Below, piece after piece: positions 43,760 to 55,101 of a stretch of 64,000 nt of DNA. The position numbers were made by a program, and so were the translations under genes. This DNA is from Caprella mutica (taxonomy: Eukaryota > Arthropoda > Malacostraca > Amphipoda > Caprellidae): assembly GCA_947561585.1 (NCBI GenBank), contig CANNZV010001135.1:124001-188000 (forward strand). Reading direction: 5' to 3'. Under the pieces are notes generated by a model. The model searched no databases. It saw only the letters and a list, made by a program, of their open reading frames with translations, and had not been told where the DNA came from. Position 1 is the first letter of the stretch; every line of letters starts with the position of its first letter.

Positions 43760-45463
43760 CTGTCTAGCCAGTCTTTATTTCATGGTAAATTCCATTATTC
43801 CAGTAATTCCACCAACATGTCCAGATTGTATCATTGTACCTATATGATAGTAAATTCCAATGATTTGTCAACAGATATTCAATTTCTCTAATAAATTTAG
43901 CTATTAATTCCTATATTACCATTAATTTTTGGAGAGGAAACTGGTAAAATGTTGGAGGACTAGACAAATTGATGAAAAATGTTAGCAGATATTTCTCAGA
44001 TTTTTGAAAAAGTCAGATGAGTTCAGTGCACCAAATACAAAGTTACAAACTGGCAAGTGGCAACATGTTGATAAAAAAATTTCCCCTGTGAAAATAATAT
44101 TCTGCTTTGTCAAAGTTTGTGGATTTTTAGCTATTTATTCCTATGTTACCATTAATTTTCTGCCTTTTCGGTGGATAAATTGGGAAAATGTTGGTGGATC
44201 GGCCAAATTAATGAAAATTTATGATGGATTTCTTCAGCTTTTTGAAAAAGTCAGTGGGATTTTGTGCACCAAATACAGACTGGGTCTAGCTAAATGAATT
44301 TTTCAATTTGAAGCCTATAGTATTTTGGTTGATATATTTGCACCATATGATCATACAAAGTACAAACCAGGTAATACAGTGTGTCCTTACTTACTAGCCA
44401 ATATATTGGTGAGGCAGTCTGAAATGAATGTCTCTACAGACCCAGGATTTTCTTACAGAAAATGGGATTTAGGCGCAGCAAATGACATGGAAACATAGGA
44501 ATGAAATAGCCAAATATTTCTTGATTGCATGAATAATCCACAAATCCAGCTTCTGAGACTGGTTTGCAAGTTTGTGATTGTAAATTTGAGCCTCAAGTCC
44601 TTTAACATCCAAGTTATTTTATAAGGGTAGAAAGTTCTTTTTAGTTTTATCACTATTTATTTGTTTATTACTCATTTATTAGAACCTCATCAGTCTCAGA
44701 CAACTTAGTAAATTGTAAAATTACTAATATTAGTATGTCTCTTAAACTCCAGTTATCCTCAAAGAAGCTAAATTTCCTCAAAATTCTTTCCTAAATAATA
44801 TTGTAGCATAGCCAGACTGCAAAATATGGAACATTTTTCTAAGACTCTCTGCAACAAAATACAAATCTGAGGCTCTGAGTCCTATTTTATAAATTTCATA
44901 TCTCTGCAGGAGATCTTGTATTAATTCCTATGTAACCATTAATTTAGCTGCGGGAGATTTTGAATTCATTCCTATGTAACCCATGTAATAAATAAAGCAT
45001 CACCAAACTTGCCATTTTAATGGTGAGTTTATGACAGTTATTTTGATCTATGTATGCTACAATGTTATTTTGGAGAGAATTTATGATGCCTAATTTCATC
45101 ATTTTGATAAATTAAAATTAAAGAGAAATTTAGTTTCTTTTGGAGATAAATGGAGAGTTTATGAGCCATACTATTTTTGTTGGAATGTCACCATTAATTT
45201 AGCATAATTTACCATTAAAATCCATCAGAATTGTCAATAAATTCGTTAATCGACCAATTTTTTAATCTATTTAGCCACCAATTCACCAAAAACTCGATGA
45301 AATTTAGGAATAAATAGCTAGCTAGAAAATCACAAACATTGCTAGAATATTATTATTTTCAAAGGGAGAAAAAATCCACCGATATGTCTGTGCTTTTATA
45401 ATCTTACAGAGTTTAACTATTTTGTTTAATTTGTCAAATTAATTACTTCCTACTTTCAAACAG
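43760..45463. repeat. Region of diverged direct and inverted repeats
   Basis: Blocks with TTTTTGAAAAAGTCAG followed by GTGCACCAAATAC occur at about 44005 and about 44243. ATTCCTATGTTACCATTAATTT-like blocks (with variants) occur near 43905, 44140, 44935 and 45190, partly inverted further right. It looks like several degraded copies of one non-coding element. No gene. Confidence 0.5.
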
Positions 45464-45969
45464 GAACTCCAGTCAGTAAGTCTAAATTCAGAAAATTATT
45501 TGATTCTGACCAAATTTCATCTGAGAAGAGCTGGTTGCTACCTCCCTCAATGGAAATTTTGAAGCAGCGCAAGAAGAAAATGACCATATGATTCATCTTC
45601 TGAACAACGTAAGTATATTACCATATAGCTTCATCTCATTATTGCTTTGATTGCACTGACTATTAGTAGGTGAAACAATTCATGAATTCACTAATTGCTC
45701 CTTATTAGTCTTTTTTATAGACTTTTTATGTAGTCTTTTTCGTAGACTTTTTATGTAGTCTTTTTCATAAATATTTGAAGCTAACAATTTATGGATGTTA
45801 AACTCTAACTGTAATTAATATTTTATGAAAATTTTCATAGGACCCCTCGCCTGAACTAGAATCGGAGGAAATGGGCTTTCTAGAAAGTGAAGTTAAAGCT
45901 GCCTGCAGTGACCTATTCACGGTCACCAATAACACCAGTTGGAGGCTTCTTCCATTCCATCGCATCTGA
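45464..45969 (+). CDS. Two 3'-terminal exons of an unrecognised plus-strand gene
   Basis: Exon 45464-45608 (acceptor TTTCAAACAG, donor AAC|GTAAGT) and exon 45841-45969 (acceptor TTTTCATAG) end with TGA at 45967-45969. The first reads TPVSKSKFRKLFDSDQISS and LLPPS; after a one-base shift near 45555 it continues AAQEENDHMIHLLNN. The second reads DPSPELESEEMGFLES, then EVKAACSDLFTVTNNTSW and LLPFHRI. The codon-level quality, the splice sites and the matching phase (0) suggest real exons of a gene that starts upstream. They lie on the opposite strand to the modular gene, inside its large intron. No family recognised. Confidence 0.45.
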
Positions 45970-46759
45970 AAATGCTTACAGCTACTTTTACAGAATAAAG
46001 TGTCATAAAAATTGAAAAATATCACAGCAAGAATCTCGAATCAAAACTGGCTGATTGTGAAACATGCAGCAGTATTTTAATCTCCCCTGATCTGAATATA
46101 GATTCATCCTAGGGATTAAAATATTGCTGCCCATCATTTATATCCTTATTAAGGAATTTCTTCTCATTTTTTCTTAAATAAGAACTGCTATTTCAGAATT
46201 TACTAAATAACTATCAGAATTGAAGTACAATTAATATTGTATGCTCCCTCAACTATGCTGTGATCAAATGAACAAATATTTAGTTAAGTTTTATGTCTTA
46301 GAACGTGGAATCAGAAGCTTAGACATGTAAATGAAAAGAATATATTAATGATAATAACTAATAATTAAATTTGTCCATTAAGTTTCCAATGACCATTTGA
46401 AAGTATATTCAAATAAGCGGGATAGTTTTAACTTTTCATTTTGATTGAATAGAGTTAACGATTAAAACTATTCTGCTTCAATGAATTTTAATTTTTTTTT
46501 CTATTATTAATTTTGTTTCTGGATCACTGGACGATTCATTTTGCAGCTGAAAAATTATGCTTTAATCTATAAATTTTGAAATTGTATCCATTGTATCCTA
46601 TTAAAATGGATACAATTTATTCTATATAGCGACATGAACAAGTTTAGTAGTTTCATTTTTTTTCATACTCATAAAAATACTGTTATTAATAAAGTTATTT
46701 ATGTGTGGAATGAATTATGTCTGTCAATGACCAGTAAATGGTTCAGACTTCAGTTACTA
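45970..46759. other. AT-rich, no gene seen
   Basis: No supported feature. GTATCCATTGTATCC and an inverted GGATACAAT occur near 46585-46615. Confidence 0.4.
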
Positions 46760-46954
46760 TCAGCTCTTCATTTTCCTCTTCCATCCGTGAGTGAAGCCAC
46801 CGGTGCTTGTTTCACTTTTCATTACATTCCTTGGTAAGTGATGGAGTAGCTTTTCTTCATCCATGAGCATTGTCACTGAAAGTGGTAGGTGACTTTGTTC
46901 ATTGAGCCACTTTTCTGACTGCTTCTTCCAGTCCCTTGTATTTAATTCACTCAT
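46760..46954 (-). CDS. Possible short coding exon on the minus strand
   Basis: An open frame of 64 codons from ATG at 46954 with protein-like composition: MSELNTRDWKKQSEKWLNEQ, then SHLPLSVTMLMDEEKLL, and a basic end with GWKRKMKS. It lies inside the large intron of the modular gene, on the same strand. No splice signals are clear, and no family is recognised. It may be an old gene fragment. Confidence 0.3.
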   Translation of the reverse strand: MSELNTRDWKKQSEKWLNEQSHLPLSVTMLMDEEKLLHHLPRNVMKSETSTGGFTHGWKRKMKS

Positions 46955-46996
46955 TTTCCTGTTGTATATTTGTTCTAGGTAGCCAAAGGAGACCCT

Positions 46997-47085
46997 ATAA
47001 ACATCGGTCTGTCGATTCGATAGAACAATCCATCGATTTGATATCCCAGAAATCGAATCGATATACGTTGTTTATAGGGGAGACT
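46997..47085. mobile_element. Very short foldback MITE
   Basis: About 90 bp with CCCTATAAACA at the left and TGTTTATAGGG at the right, and an inner pair around ATCGATTCGAT. The whole piece can fold into one imperfect hairpin. Confidence 0.55.
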
Positions 47086-48906
47086 TAAATCAACCACTAA
47101 AATTCGGGTTTTTTTTTCATTTTTTCAAACCTTAAATGAACTATAATACTATTGTATGATTATATTGTGTTTGTGATACAGCTCTTTTTTTTAAATGATT
47201 GTTCCTATACTTTAAAGAATTCAAAATTTAGTAGAAAATAGTAATGGAAATGTCAGTTTTGTTGATTCGCAATAGTCTGTGGTAACCTGTGATAAGTTCT
47301 AAATATGGATTATAAATATTTATCTATTTAATGCTGAAAGTTAAACCATAATAATATTCAGGGTATAAATGATCCATCCAATAAAATCTGTGAATATAAT
47401 TACTATCCTTTAAAAATAATACCTATTTATATGTATTTATATCAAGTTCAATATAGTCTATCCGTATGAATATAAATAATATTTTTAGCTTACATTTTTG
47501 AATATAACCATCTTACATGCATAGTAATCTAGTATCAGGCTCAATAAGCTGAAATTGCTTTTTAAAAAATTGGTTTCTAGTGCTGTAAGCTACTAACGAA
47601 AAATGCTTAAATAAGAGTTTATTATATGATCAGAGTGCTCTAAGTAACTGAATTTCACGTAAATAATCTATAATGGTAATTAATAACCTCATTATGAAAA
47701 GAAAATAATCGAATTAACCAAATAATTAAATTTGTTCAAGTATGCTATTTTGATTTTTTAGCTAAGGCATCGCGCGACAAAAACAATACTTGGCAACTGC
47801 CTGTTACGTCACTGGGTCCATGCTATTTTCACCCGAATTTGTACCCGTAGACTTGTCCTAACTACCTTATTCTATGAACTGTGGTGACCATCATGTTAGC
47901 ACCTTAGTGACGTCACCCGTGACGTCACTCAGCGCATCAGTCAAGAGAGCTTCCTTGTCTCTCTGCGCGTCAGTCAAATGAGCTAGCTTCCTTGGCGTAC
48001 AATATTACATTAAATACTTTTGAGGAATATTACTTTAATTAAGTTTATTAAACTCTTTACAAATAAAAATATTTATTCAAGCAGGTGATCTGAGGTACAA
48101 AGTAAAAATAATATTTATTTATTTATTAAATAATTTTAGAGTTTCTATTCTTCGAAAACTCAAGTTTGTAGTAGGGTAGGTAAGTACTTAATTATCAGTC
48201 AGTTCCACATTTTCGGTCATATAAGATGACACAATATAAAAATAATTATTTCACTAGGATTGGTTGAGTAAAAACAACCAACCTGGTTTTGCAGAAGTAG
48301 TGCATAGAACTCTGTAATAATAATACTTTTAATATTGTGTTTACTTACATGACTGAAAATGTAGTACTGACCGATAATTCGTAATTTACCCTAGTAAACA
48401 GCTGATGTGTACTCGCACACTACTCAGCAAAATACTTTAGGTATTTGATCATATTACTTAATAATTATTTATCTTATGGCATTTAATTGATATAAGAAGA
48501 TTAATTGATGAATATTTAAGCAACAGATGCAATGTTAATGACTTAAAGAAGCGATAGGCGGAGCATGCGCAAGGTACGTCCGCTCTACCTCGTGTCTGAA
48601 ATAACACTAACATGTTAACATGAACCGTTACTCAGTCAGGTCTGAGAGAGACGCACACACGTGTACTCTACCTCGTTTCTAAATCTACACTAAGAAGCTA
48701 ACACGATTGTAACCGCTTTGAACGGCTTGGTTAGCCGCCTGACTGGACGAGAAATGGGATCATCTACAGAAGTCTGTTAAGAAAAAGAGTAACTTATTAT
48801 CAATATATAGCCTATGTAGTTGAATAAATGAAGATATGGTGACATGAATAAATTTCATAAAATTTAGAAGATACAAAAACATACTTACTTCAAAAACGAT
48901 ACTTAC
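47086..48906. other. Intron-like sequence, no gene seen
   Basis: AT-rich sequence without supported features. A slightly GC-richer stretch at 48540-48720 has no recognisable content. Confidence 0.4.
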
Positions 48907-49002
48907 CGCATTATCATGGTCATCAAGATCATCTAAGGAGAAGAAATGTTCAGGCAAATTGAAGTCCTGTCCAGCTAGAAGAAGGACATCATTTGGAAGA
49001 AA
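48907..49002 (-). CDS. Modular gene: phase-0 acidic exon 3
   Basis: A minus-strand exon of 96 bp (32 codons) with acceptor ATATCAG and donor GCG|GTAAGT, phase 0 on both sides. It encodes FLPNDVLLLAGQDFNL, then FSLDDLDDHDNA. The closing LDDHDNA resembles the ends of the two upstream exons (LDDHVIE, LGHHVVE). Length and phase are those of a shuffled or duplicated unit. Confidence 0.6.
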
Positions 49003-49091
49003 CTGATATAAAATTAATGAAGCAGTAATGAAGCAAAAATGAATTTGAAAGAATAAATCAAAACCTGCTGCAAATAATAACAAAGACTAAC

Positions 49092-49835
49092 CTCAACAAC
49101 GTGGTGACCAAGATCAACTAAAGGAGACACCTGTGCAGCAAGAAGAGGAGTCACCTGTGCAGCTAAAGGAGGAGACACCTGTGCAGCTAATGGAGGAGAC
49201 ACCTGTGCAGCTAAAGGAGGAGACACCTGTGCAGCTAAAGGAGGAGACACCTGTGCAGCAAGAGGAGTCACCTGTGCAGTAAAAGGAGGAGTCACATGTG
49301 CAGCAAGAGGAGGAGGAGTAACATGTGCAGCAAGAGGAGGAGTCACCTGTCCAGCAAGAGGAGGAGACAGCTGTGCAGCTAAAGGAGGAGACACCTGTGC
49401 AGCTAAAGGAGGAGACACCTGTGCAGCAAGAGGAGGAGTCACCTGTGCAGCAAGAGGAGGAGTCACCTGTCCAGTAAGAGGAGGAGACAACTGTGCAGCT
49501 AAAGGAGGAGACACCTGTGCAGCAAGAGGAGGAGACACCTGTGCAGCAAGAAGAGGAGACACCTGTGCAGCTATAGGAGGAGACACCTGTGCAGCTATAG
49601 GAGGAGACACCTGTGCAGCTATAGGAGGAGACACCTGTGCAGCAAGAGGAGGAGACACCTGTGCAGCAAGAGGAGGAGACACCTGTGCAGCAAGAGGAGG
49701 AGACACCTGTGCAGCAAGAGGAGGAGTCACCTGTGCAGCAAGAGGTGGAGACACCTGTGCAGCAAGAGGAGGAGTCACCTGTGCAGCAAGAGGAGACTTG
49801 TGTCTAGCTGGATTGATGCCATCATTTAAAGGAGT
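49092..49835 (-). CDS. Modular gene: phase-0 exon with long PPLAAQVS repeat
   Basis: A minus-strand exon of 744 bp (248 codons), acceptor TTATTACAG, donor GAG|GTTAGT, phase 0 on both sides, with no stop. It begins TPLNDGINPARHKSP, then holds about 27 copies of an 8-residue repeat (PPLAAQVS, variants PPIAAQVS, PPLAGQVT), and ends LLAAQVSPLVDLGHHVVE. The repeat unit is 24 bp, the same unit length as in the distant exon at 37690-38236 but with a different sequence. The product would be a long proline/alanine-rich low-complexity tract, possibly a flexible spacer. Preservation of the frame through so many copies supports use as coding sequence. Confidence 0.65.
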
Positions 49836-49949
49836 CTGTAATAAAAGTAGCGTCATATTACTAATATACTGATGGCTGTATAAATGAATTTAATGAGATG
49901 AAAATGAGAAACATGCTGGAGCAATATACAATATACCCTCAAGACTCAC

Positions 49950-50009
49950 CTCAATAACATGGTCATCCAGTTCAGCTGCACGAGAGCATTGCTTATCAGC
50001 TGGAGCCTT
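49950..50009 (-). CDS. Modular gene: phase-0 exon 1 of those visible
   Basis: A minus-strand 60-bp exon (20 codons), acceptor TTATCTTAG, donor GAG|GTGAGT, phase 0 on both sides: KAPADKQCSRAAELDDHVIE. Its end matches the other acidic exons. The start codon and upstream exons have not been found; they may lie above 50 kb. Confidence 0.55.
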
Positions 50010-52699
50010 CTAAGATAATAATTCATGATTATTATATAGATATGGTTGATGAATGAATGCATCCATATATAGATTTAATTATTGGCAGGATGAAGAACTA
50101 AAAGAAAAAAATAAAGCAACGAGCAAGACTTACTATCAAAACGTTGCAACGTTCTTGAGCTCAAATTCTGAAAGGACGAAAAGGAATTATTTTAACACTA
50201 TTTACAAACAAATATTGCCAAGAAGATATATATCACAGAAAAACAGAACTAACCTTACTGATATTCTGAATGAGGTGAATATACTCATCTTTGATTGCTC
50301 TCACGAGTCATATTCAAATGCTCTGATTTAAAAGAAATGAGCAGTTAAGATATCTGAAGATGAAGAAGTATGAAATTCAATATTGTAACTATGGCGCCAG
50401 TTTCAAGTGTTAAGGTTTGCTGAGTGTTGCTGCATATAAGAACTGTTGATAATAGGTGTTTTCTTTTCTGCTATTAGCTATCAATATTCAATTTACATGT
50501 CTTTTACTTTTATAATCAACGTGTTCAAATATCATTGTCCTCTAGCCAGTTATAAGAGGGAGTGAATTGACAAACTAATTCAGAGTCCAGTCTTGACTCT
50601 TGTGTCCTTCAGGCATTTATGGTATTAAACTAATTAATTGGTTTACATTTTGACTCAAAAAACCTGATGTCTCAAATTAGAGAGCTTTATATATTTAGAA
50701 ATAGTTCTTACCTAGCCTATGTTTTCATGTCAATTTTGGATTAAAATCCTACAATAAATCGAGTTTGCAGAGTATGGGACATTATCAACATTTTCTGTGT
50801 GATTCAGTGTGAACAATCCAGTCAATCTTCAATTTCCACCTAGCCTATACCTATTTGAATGTATTTTACTGTGAACCCACTCTGCATAATGTCCGCTATG
50901 GAAAAAGTTGTCTTTTCTGATGGATTAATCACTCTGTTCAGGTGGCTCCGAGCCGTGACAATCATGTTATCTTCTCAGTGTAGTTTCAGAAACGAGTGAG
51001 AGTAATATATTTTGCGAACTTATATGCTCCGCCCACACGCCTCGCTAACGACCGCCCACTCTGACGTCATTAATCATTCAACTTTATTCGAACATTGTCG
51101 TGCCTTTTCTTTACATTTTGTTACTTTGGATGTCTTAATATTGCATCTAAATAATTTGAGAATGCTTAATATTATTATTAAATAGGTTAATTATTGCAAA
51201 CTATCTCTTCTTACATGATCTGCCAACATTATTCTTTTTCACCTTTCGTTATTTTTGCTTATCTCTGATAAGTTTATTCTCCATATGGCTATTACAAATA
51301 TAAGTAAGTTATCAATTAAATTTACATGGTTTTGAATTGAAAAACTACATAAAATTTATCGTAATTTGCTTAATATATTAATTAAACTAAATGCTTTTAT
51401 AATGATTAAGCTAGTCCACTCTTGGAAATCAACCAACATAGAAAATTGTATATTTTTCATAGGATAACTTAATTTAATTTCAATAGTGGTTTAAAACTTT
51501 GTTTCTCAAACTGTTTATTTTCTATCTGCTGCTTACGCTACTTATTCCCTGCAATATCTTTAGGTCTTATATTATTTAAGTACAGCCTCTTAGTATTACT
51601 ATTATTTATCCTTTCATATTCCAAGAAAGTTGAAGAAACTCACTATAGGGTCATGAAATTATTCACGTGAGAGTGTCTGAAGTTTAGGAAAGTAGACTGT
51701 AGTCAGTTAAGAGAGAAAATGGATCCAGGTCGCCACATTTAAGACACTTTAAAGAAGAAATTTGACTTCCTAGTGAAGATTTCAAACTTGAAATCATCCT
51801 TATGCTTCATGTCTGAGGTATGTGCCATGTTTCCAAGTATGGACAATTTCGCCAGTCTACTGGTGACAGTGGAGGGGTGAAATAAGTTGGAAAATATGTA
51901 AATAACAATTTAAGCACTTATAAAATAGTCTCAAGATATGCACATCCATCAGACACAAAGCAAAAGGATTATTATAATTATTATTGAGAGGATCCCCGCT
52001 CGCCGTTGTGATAGCGGGTGAGCACTCAGGCCGCAGGTGGGCCCGAAGTTATAGTACTGGAACTATAACAACGTCTCTCAGATACATTATTATGTCTGTT
52101 TTTCGGTCCACTGCTATATACGTAGTAGTGACAATAGAGTGACTTGTTATCGTGACGTCATTAAGACAACAGACACTTTGAATCTTCCAAGAAAATGATA
52201 CCCTCCGTGATAAGACATCATTTTTTTCTTTTGATTCAGCGGTACTAGAATGTTACTGGCAGTAAATGACAGCTTAACATAGTGCAATTTCTTGAATGAT
52301 ACAAATTTGCATTTTATTTTTATTTTTAATCATCGCTGCAAAACTGCAAAACAGAATGACCACTGAATTCAATACATATTAACTTAATTCAATCGAATTA
52401 TATAGTGCAAATATCAGAGAACAAAGAATCTCAAGTCTTTACTGATCAATTGGTTTCTTCAATTAGCTATGTAATATAAATATAAATAAAATACAATATT
52501 GAGCTAGCTCTTAAATTCGTTATCATGATTACACAAAAGATAGTGAAAAGCTAATTATGATGAATTATTCAAAAGTAGCTACTTTAATTAAATAATGAAG
52601 CAGATAGCCCAGCCTACCCAGTAGTATTCGGAATCCACATAATGACTTTTGATCGCTGTGCAAAAGCGCTCCAATTTGAACGTTTAATAATACTTGATT
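50010..52699. other. Intergenic or intronic, no gene seen
   Basis: No convincing coding sequence. 50930-51070 is less AT-rich, with CGCCCACACGCC and GACGTCA (a CRE-like octamer core); it could hold the promoter of the minus-strand modular gene, but this is only a guess. 51985-52050 is a short GC-rich stretch with an inverted pair (CCGCTCGCC; GCGGGTGAGC). Confidence 0.35.
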
Positions 52700-53056
52700 T
52701 TATTGATCAATTTTTTGATAATACTCACTGATAAAACTGGAGTAACTTTGGTTTACCGAGACAGAAGAGTTAATACTACGGTGAAATGACTCGACACCGT
52801 TGTTCGTTCTCAGTGGCTGTTTGGCCACTGAGAACGTGCTGGGTCCAATCCTATGCAGCCAGAATCTGTCTATGTAAGACCTGAATTCTTGGAGAGCGTG
52901 TCTGTCTTCCTCCGGTGTCTCCAAGCAATTCCGATCCTTGGCGATTCTAGCAGCTGGTAAAAGTGGCAGTGCCAGTGCAAACCTGACCATAGAGTATACA
53001 GGCTCCACACGTCTGAGGTACTCTCGGTCAAGCTGGAGTGGACTCTTGTACACAGC
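52700..53056 (-). CDS. MULE-type transposase gene, 3'-terminal exon
   Basis: A minus-strand exon (acceptor TTACTAG, stop TAA at 52700-52702) of about 118 codons. It encodes a helical region with LALPLLPAARI, LQEFRSYIDRFWLHRIG, then the block NNGVESFHRSINS, which is the typical late motif of MULE-type transposases carrying the third acidic residue. It ends SFISEYYQKIDQ. The exon is intact. Upstream exons at 55102-56300, 57083-57284 and 59193-59303 complete a recognisable transposase core on the same strand. Confidence 0.72.
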   Translation of the reverse strand, partial: AVYKSPLQLDREYLRRVEPVYSMVRFALALPLLPAARIAKDRNCLETPEEDRHALQEFRSYIDRFWLHRIGPSTFSVAKQPLRTNNGVESFHRSINSSVSVNQSYSSFISEYYQKIDQ

Positions 53057-53339
53057 CTAGTAAGGAGAGTATTAATATCAGTTTCGGTATAAATCACGAT
53101 TATACATACCTTAGCTGATTGATAAGCAACAATATGAATTGAAAATAAATTGAACTAGAATAAAATAAATAATTTTAATATATTTCAAATTTGTAGCTAA
53201 ATAATGGGAAAGACGCATTTTAAGACATCATATTTAAGTATTGACTACACGCTTAAAATAAGAACATTTTCAATGCAGTGTAAAAGAAATTGTTGAAGTA
53301 AACCTACTGCACCTATTTAATGTACTTACCAAAGACAAT

Positions 53340-53818
53340 ATAAGATAGACGCTCAACTCCATGTTATAAAATACAAAGCATGTTTGCACTGACGTCAGCA
53401 CTCTGATTCAACTTCTAGCCAATCAGCGTTAATGTATACCTACAACTTAGTGTTGTCAAAGACAATATGCTACCCACAAAGGTTTAAACTCGCTTGGTAT
53501 ACCTAGTTATGTACTCTACTCCGTTAAAAGGGGGTAGATTATATTTAGAATACTAAATTGAACCACATATGCGATCTTGTAAACTTAATTAATAATAAAA
53601 TAATTAGTTTTCTGATCTCTAATCAGTAGATGGTATTTATATTTCTAACGACTTCACTCGTTACGACTTAAGATTATCCTACTGTCAATTTCAAGGGGGA
53701 GGGGGGTCTTACGTTTATTATTGTTCGGTGTGACGTATGCTACTGATCGCTTCTGATTGGTTGTTATTATTTTTGCATGTGCCCTATCAAGTTGAGCGTC
53801 TATCTTATGTTGTCTTTG
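53340..53818. mobile_element. MITE, 479 bp, with 7-bp duplication
   Basis: The terminal inverted repeat is CAAAGACAATATAAGATAGA on the left and CAAAGACAACATAAGATAGA on the right, continuing CGCTCAACT in both. TACTTAC flanks it on both sides (53333-53339, 53819-53825). The duplication length is near the 8 bp of hAT elements, but the family is not settled. It sits in an intron of the transposase gene. Confidence 0.78.
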
Positions 53819-53861
53819 TACTTACTGTCGAATGTGTACCTACAATGGATTGTTATATATA

Positions 53862-54753
53862 GAGCCCGGACAAATGCCATAAAGTCCTAAAATTTCATAA
53901 ATTCCTTAAATGATGAAAAGTCTTATTTTGGGCTATTAATACTATTTTATAATTTGGTAAGTCGGTACAGTTGATGGGTTATGTTGTCAAATTTATAGAA
54001 CATTATAATTCAACCAAAATCTGTCTGAATCACTAAATAAATAAACTACTTCTTTCACTTCAAGAATTAACACAGTTACCACTGTATCTAGTTTTCTGTA
54101 ATTCTTCACATCAATTTTTTAAGCACATACTCATACATTAATAGAAAAATAAATTGGCGAATAATCAATATAATAAAGTTATAAACTATTTAAAGAGAGA
54201 TATATTCAAAACCTAGTAATATTTGGAATATTTAATATAGAAAAACTGTCAGGTGACAAAAAATGTATTTTGCCTTTCTTGTAAGTGGTTTTTCCTGTAC
54301 AACAGTTTCAGAAAATCTTAATTGGTCTAATTATCTATAACATGGTTTGTTTATTCTGAAGTTGTCTACTACCAGGGTTTACTGTAAATACAAATTTCGA
54401 TTTAATATTGGAATTAGTTACATTTCATGAATTTCAATTTACCTAACTTTTTTTCTGTAATACTTTTAGGTTAAATTTGAATAAATATACTATACACTAG
54501 ATTCATTGAATTTTTAAGGAATGAATTGTTTATTTGTTTTCACCCTTTTTTTATTTGAACGGAATAAAAACAGTTGAGTTTATATTCCAAAATGCTAATT
54601 TATTCGTTGTAAATATCTATTTATTAATCCTAAAAGTGTATGCATAAGTCCTAAAATGTCTTTAATAGAACCTAAAATACCTTTAAACACCCTAACTAAC
54701 TGCCATTTTTGAGGTCCTAAAATGCCTTTTATAGGTCCTATAAGTCCGGGCTC
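53862..54753. mobile_element. GAGCCCGGAC MITE, copy 1 (892 bp)
   Basis: Ends GAGCCCGGAC and GTCCGGGCTC, with TA on both sides. Subterminal regions consist of short repeats of the type AAATGCCATAAAGTCCTAAAA on one side and inverted CCTAAAATGCC repeats on the other. No coding capacity. The same family occurs at 58094-59140. TA duplication suggests a Tc1/mariner-type or similar mobiliser. Confidence 0.8.
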
Positions 54754-54755
54754 TA

Positions 54756-55101
54756 GTTATATATGTATTATACATATTCGTTTGTTTTCTGTTAGTCTAT
54801 ATGAACAGACTAACTATTATGTTTATTATTTCATTTTACCATTACTGAGTGAAGCTCCACCTAGCGGCCAGTCTCAGTTATGATATATAACTTAATTATG
54901 GATGTACCATTGCATTTATTATGTACTATGTGGTTGCGTCCTGTGCAGTTGTTCAGCGTTTCCCTAGCTCTCATGGAGGGATGTTGAATGTGTTTGAAAA
55001 AAGATCTCGCTGCTACCTACCGTTTCATTCCAACCATATATTCTCATTATATCGAATACAATCAATTATGACTGCTGTAAACCCAACAGAACTAACTTAA
55101 C
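54756..55101. other. Intron sequence of the MULE gene
   Basis: No feature beyond a short CTCCACCTAGCGGCCA stretch near 54856. Confidence 0.4.

Noticed and set aside
44004..44297. Plus-strand frame of 97 codons
   Set aside because: It runs through two copies of a non-coding repeat (TTTTTGAAAAAGTCAG), so the frame is incidental.
50053..50331. Plus-strand frame of 92 codons
   Set aside because: Composition (K, N, T, I rich) is what chance gives in AT-rich DNA. No motif, no splice signals, no paralogue.
51985..52060. GC-rich stretch as tRNA or snRNA
   Set aside because: There is one inverted pair but no cloverleaf, no A/B boxes and no Sm site.
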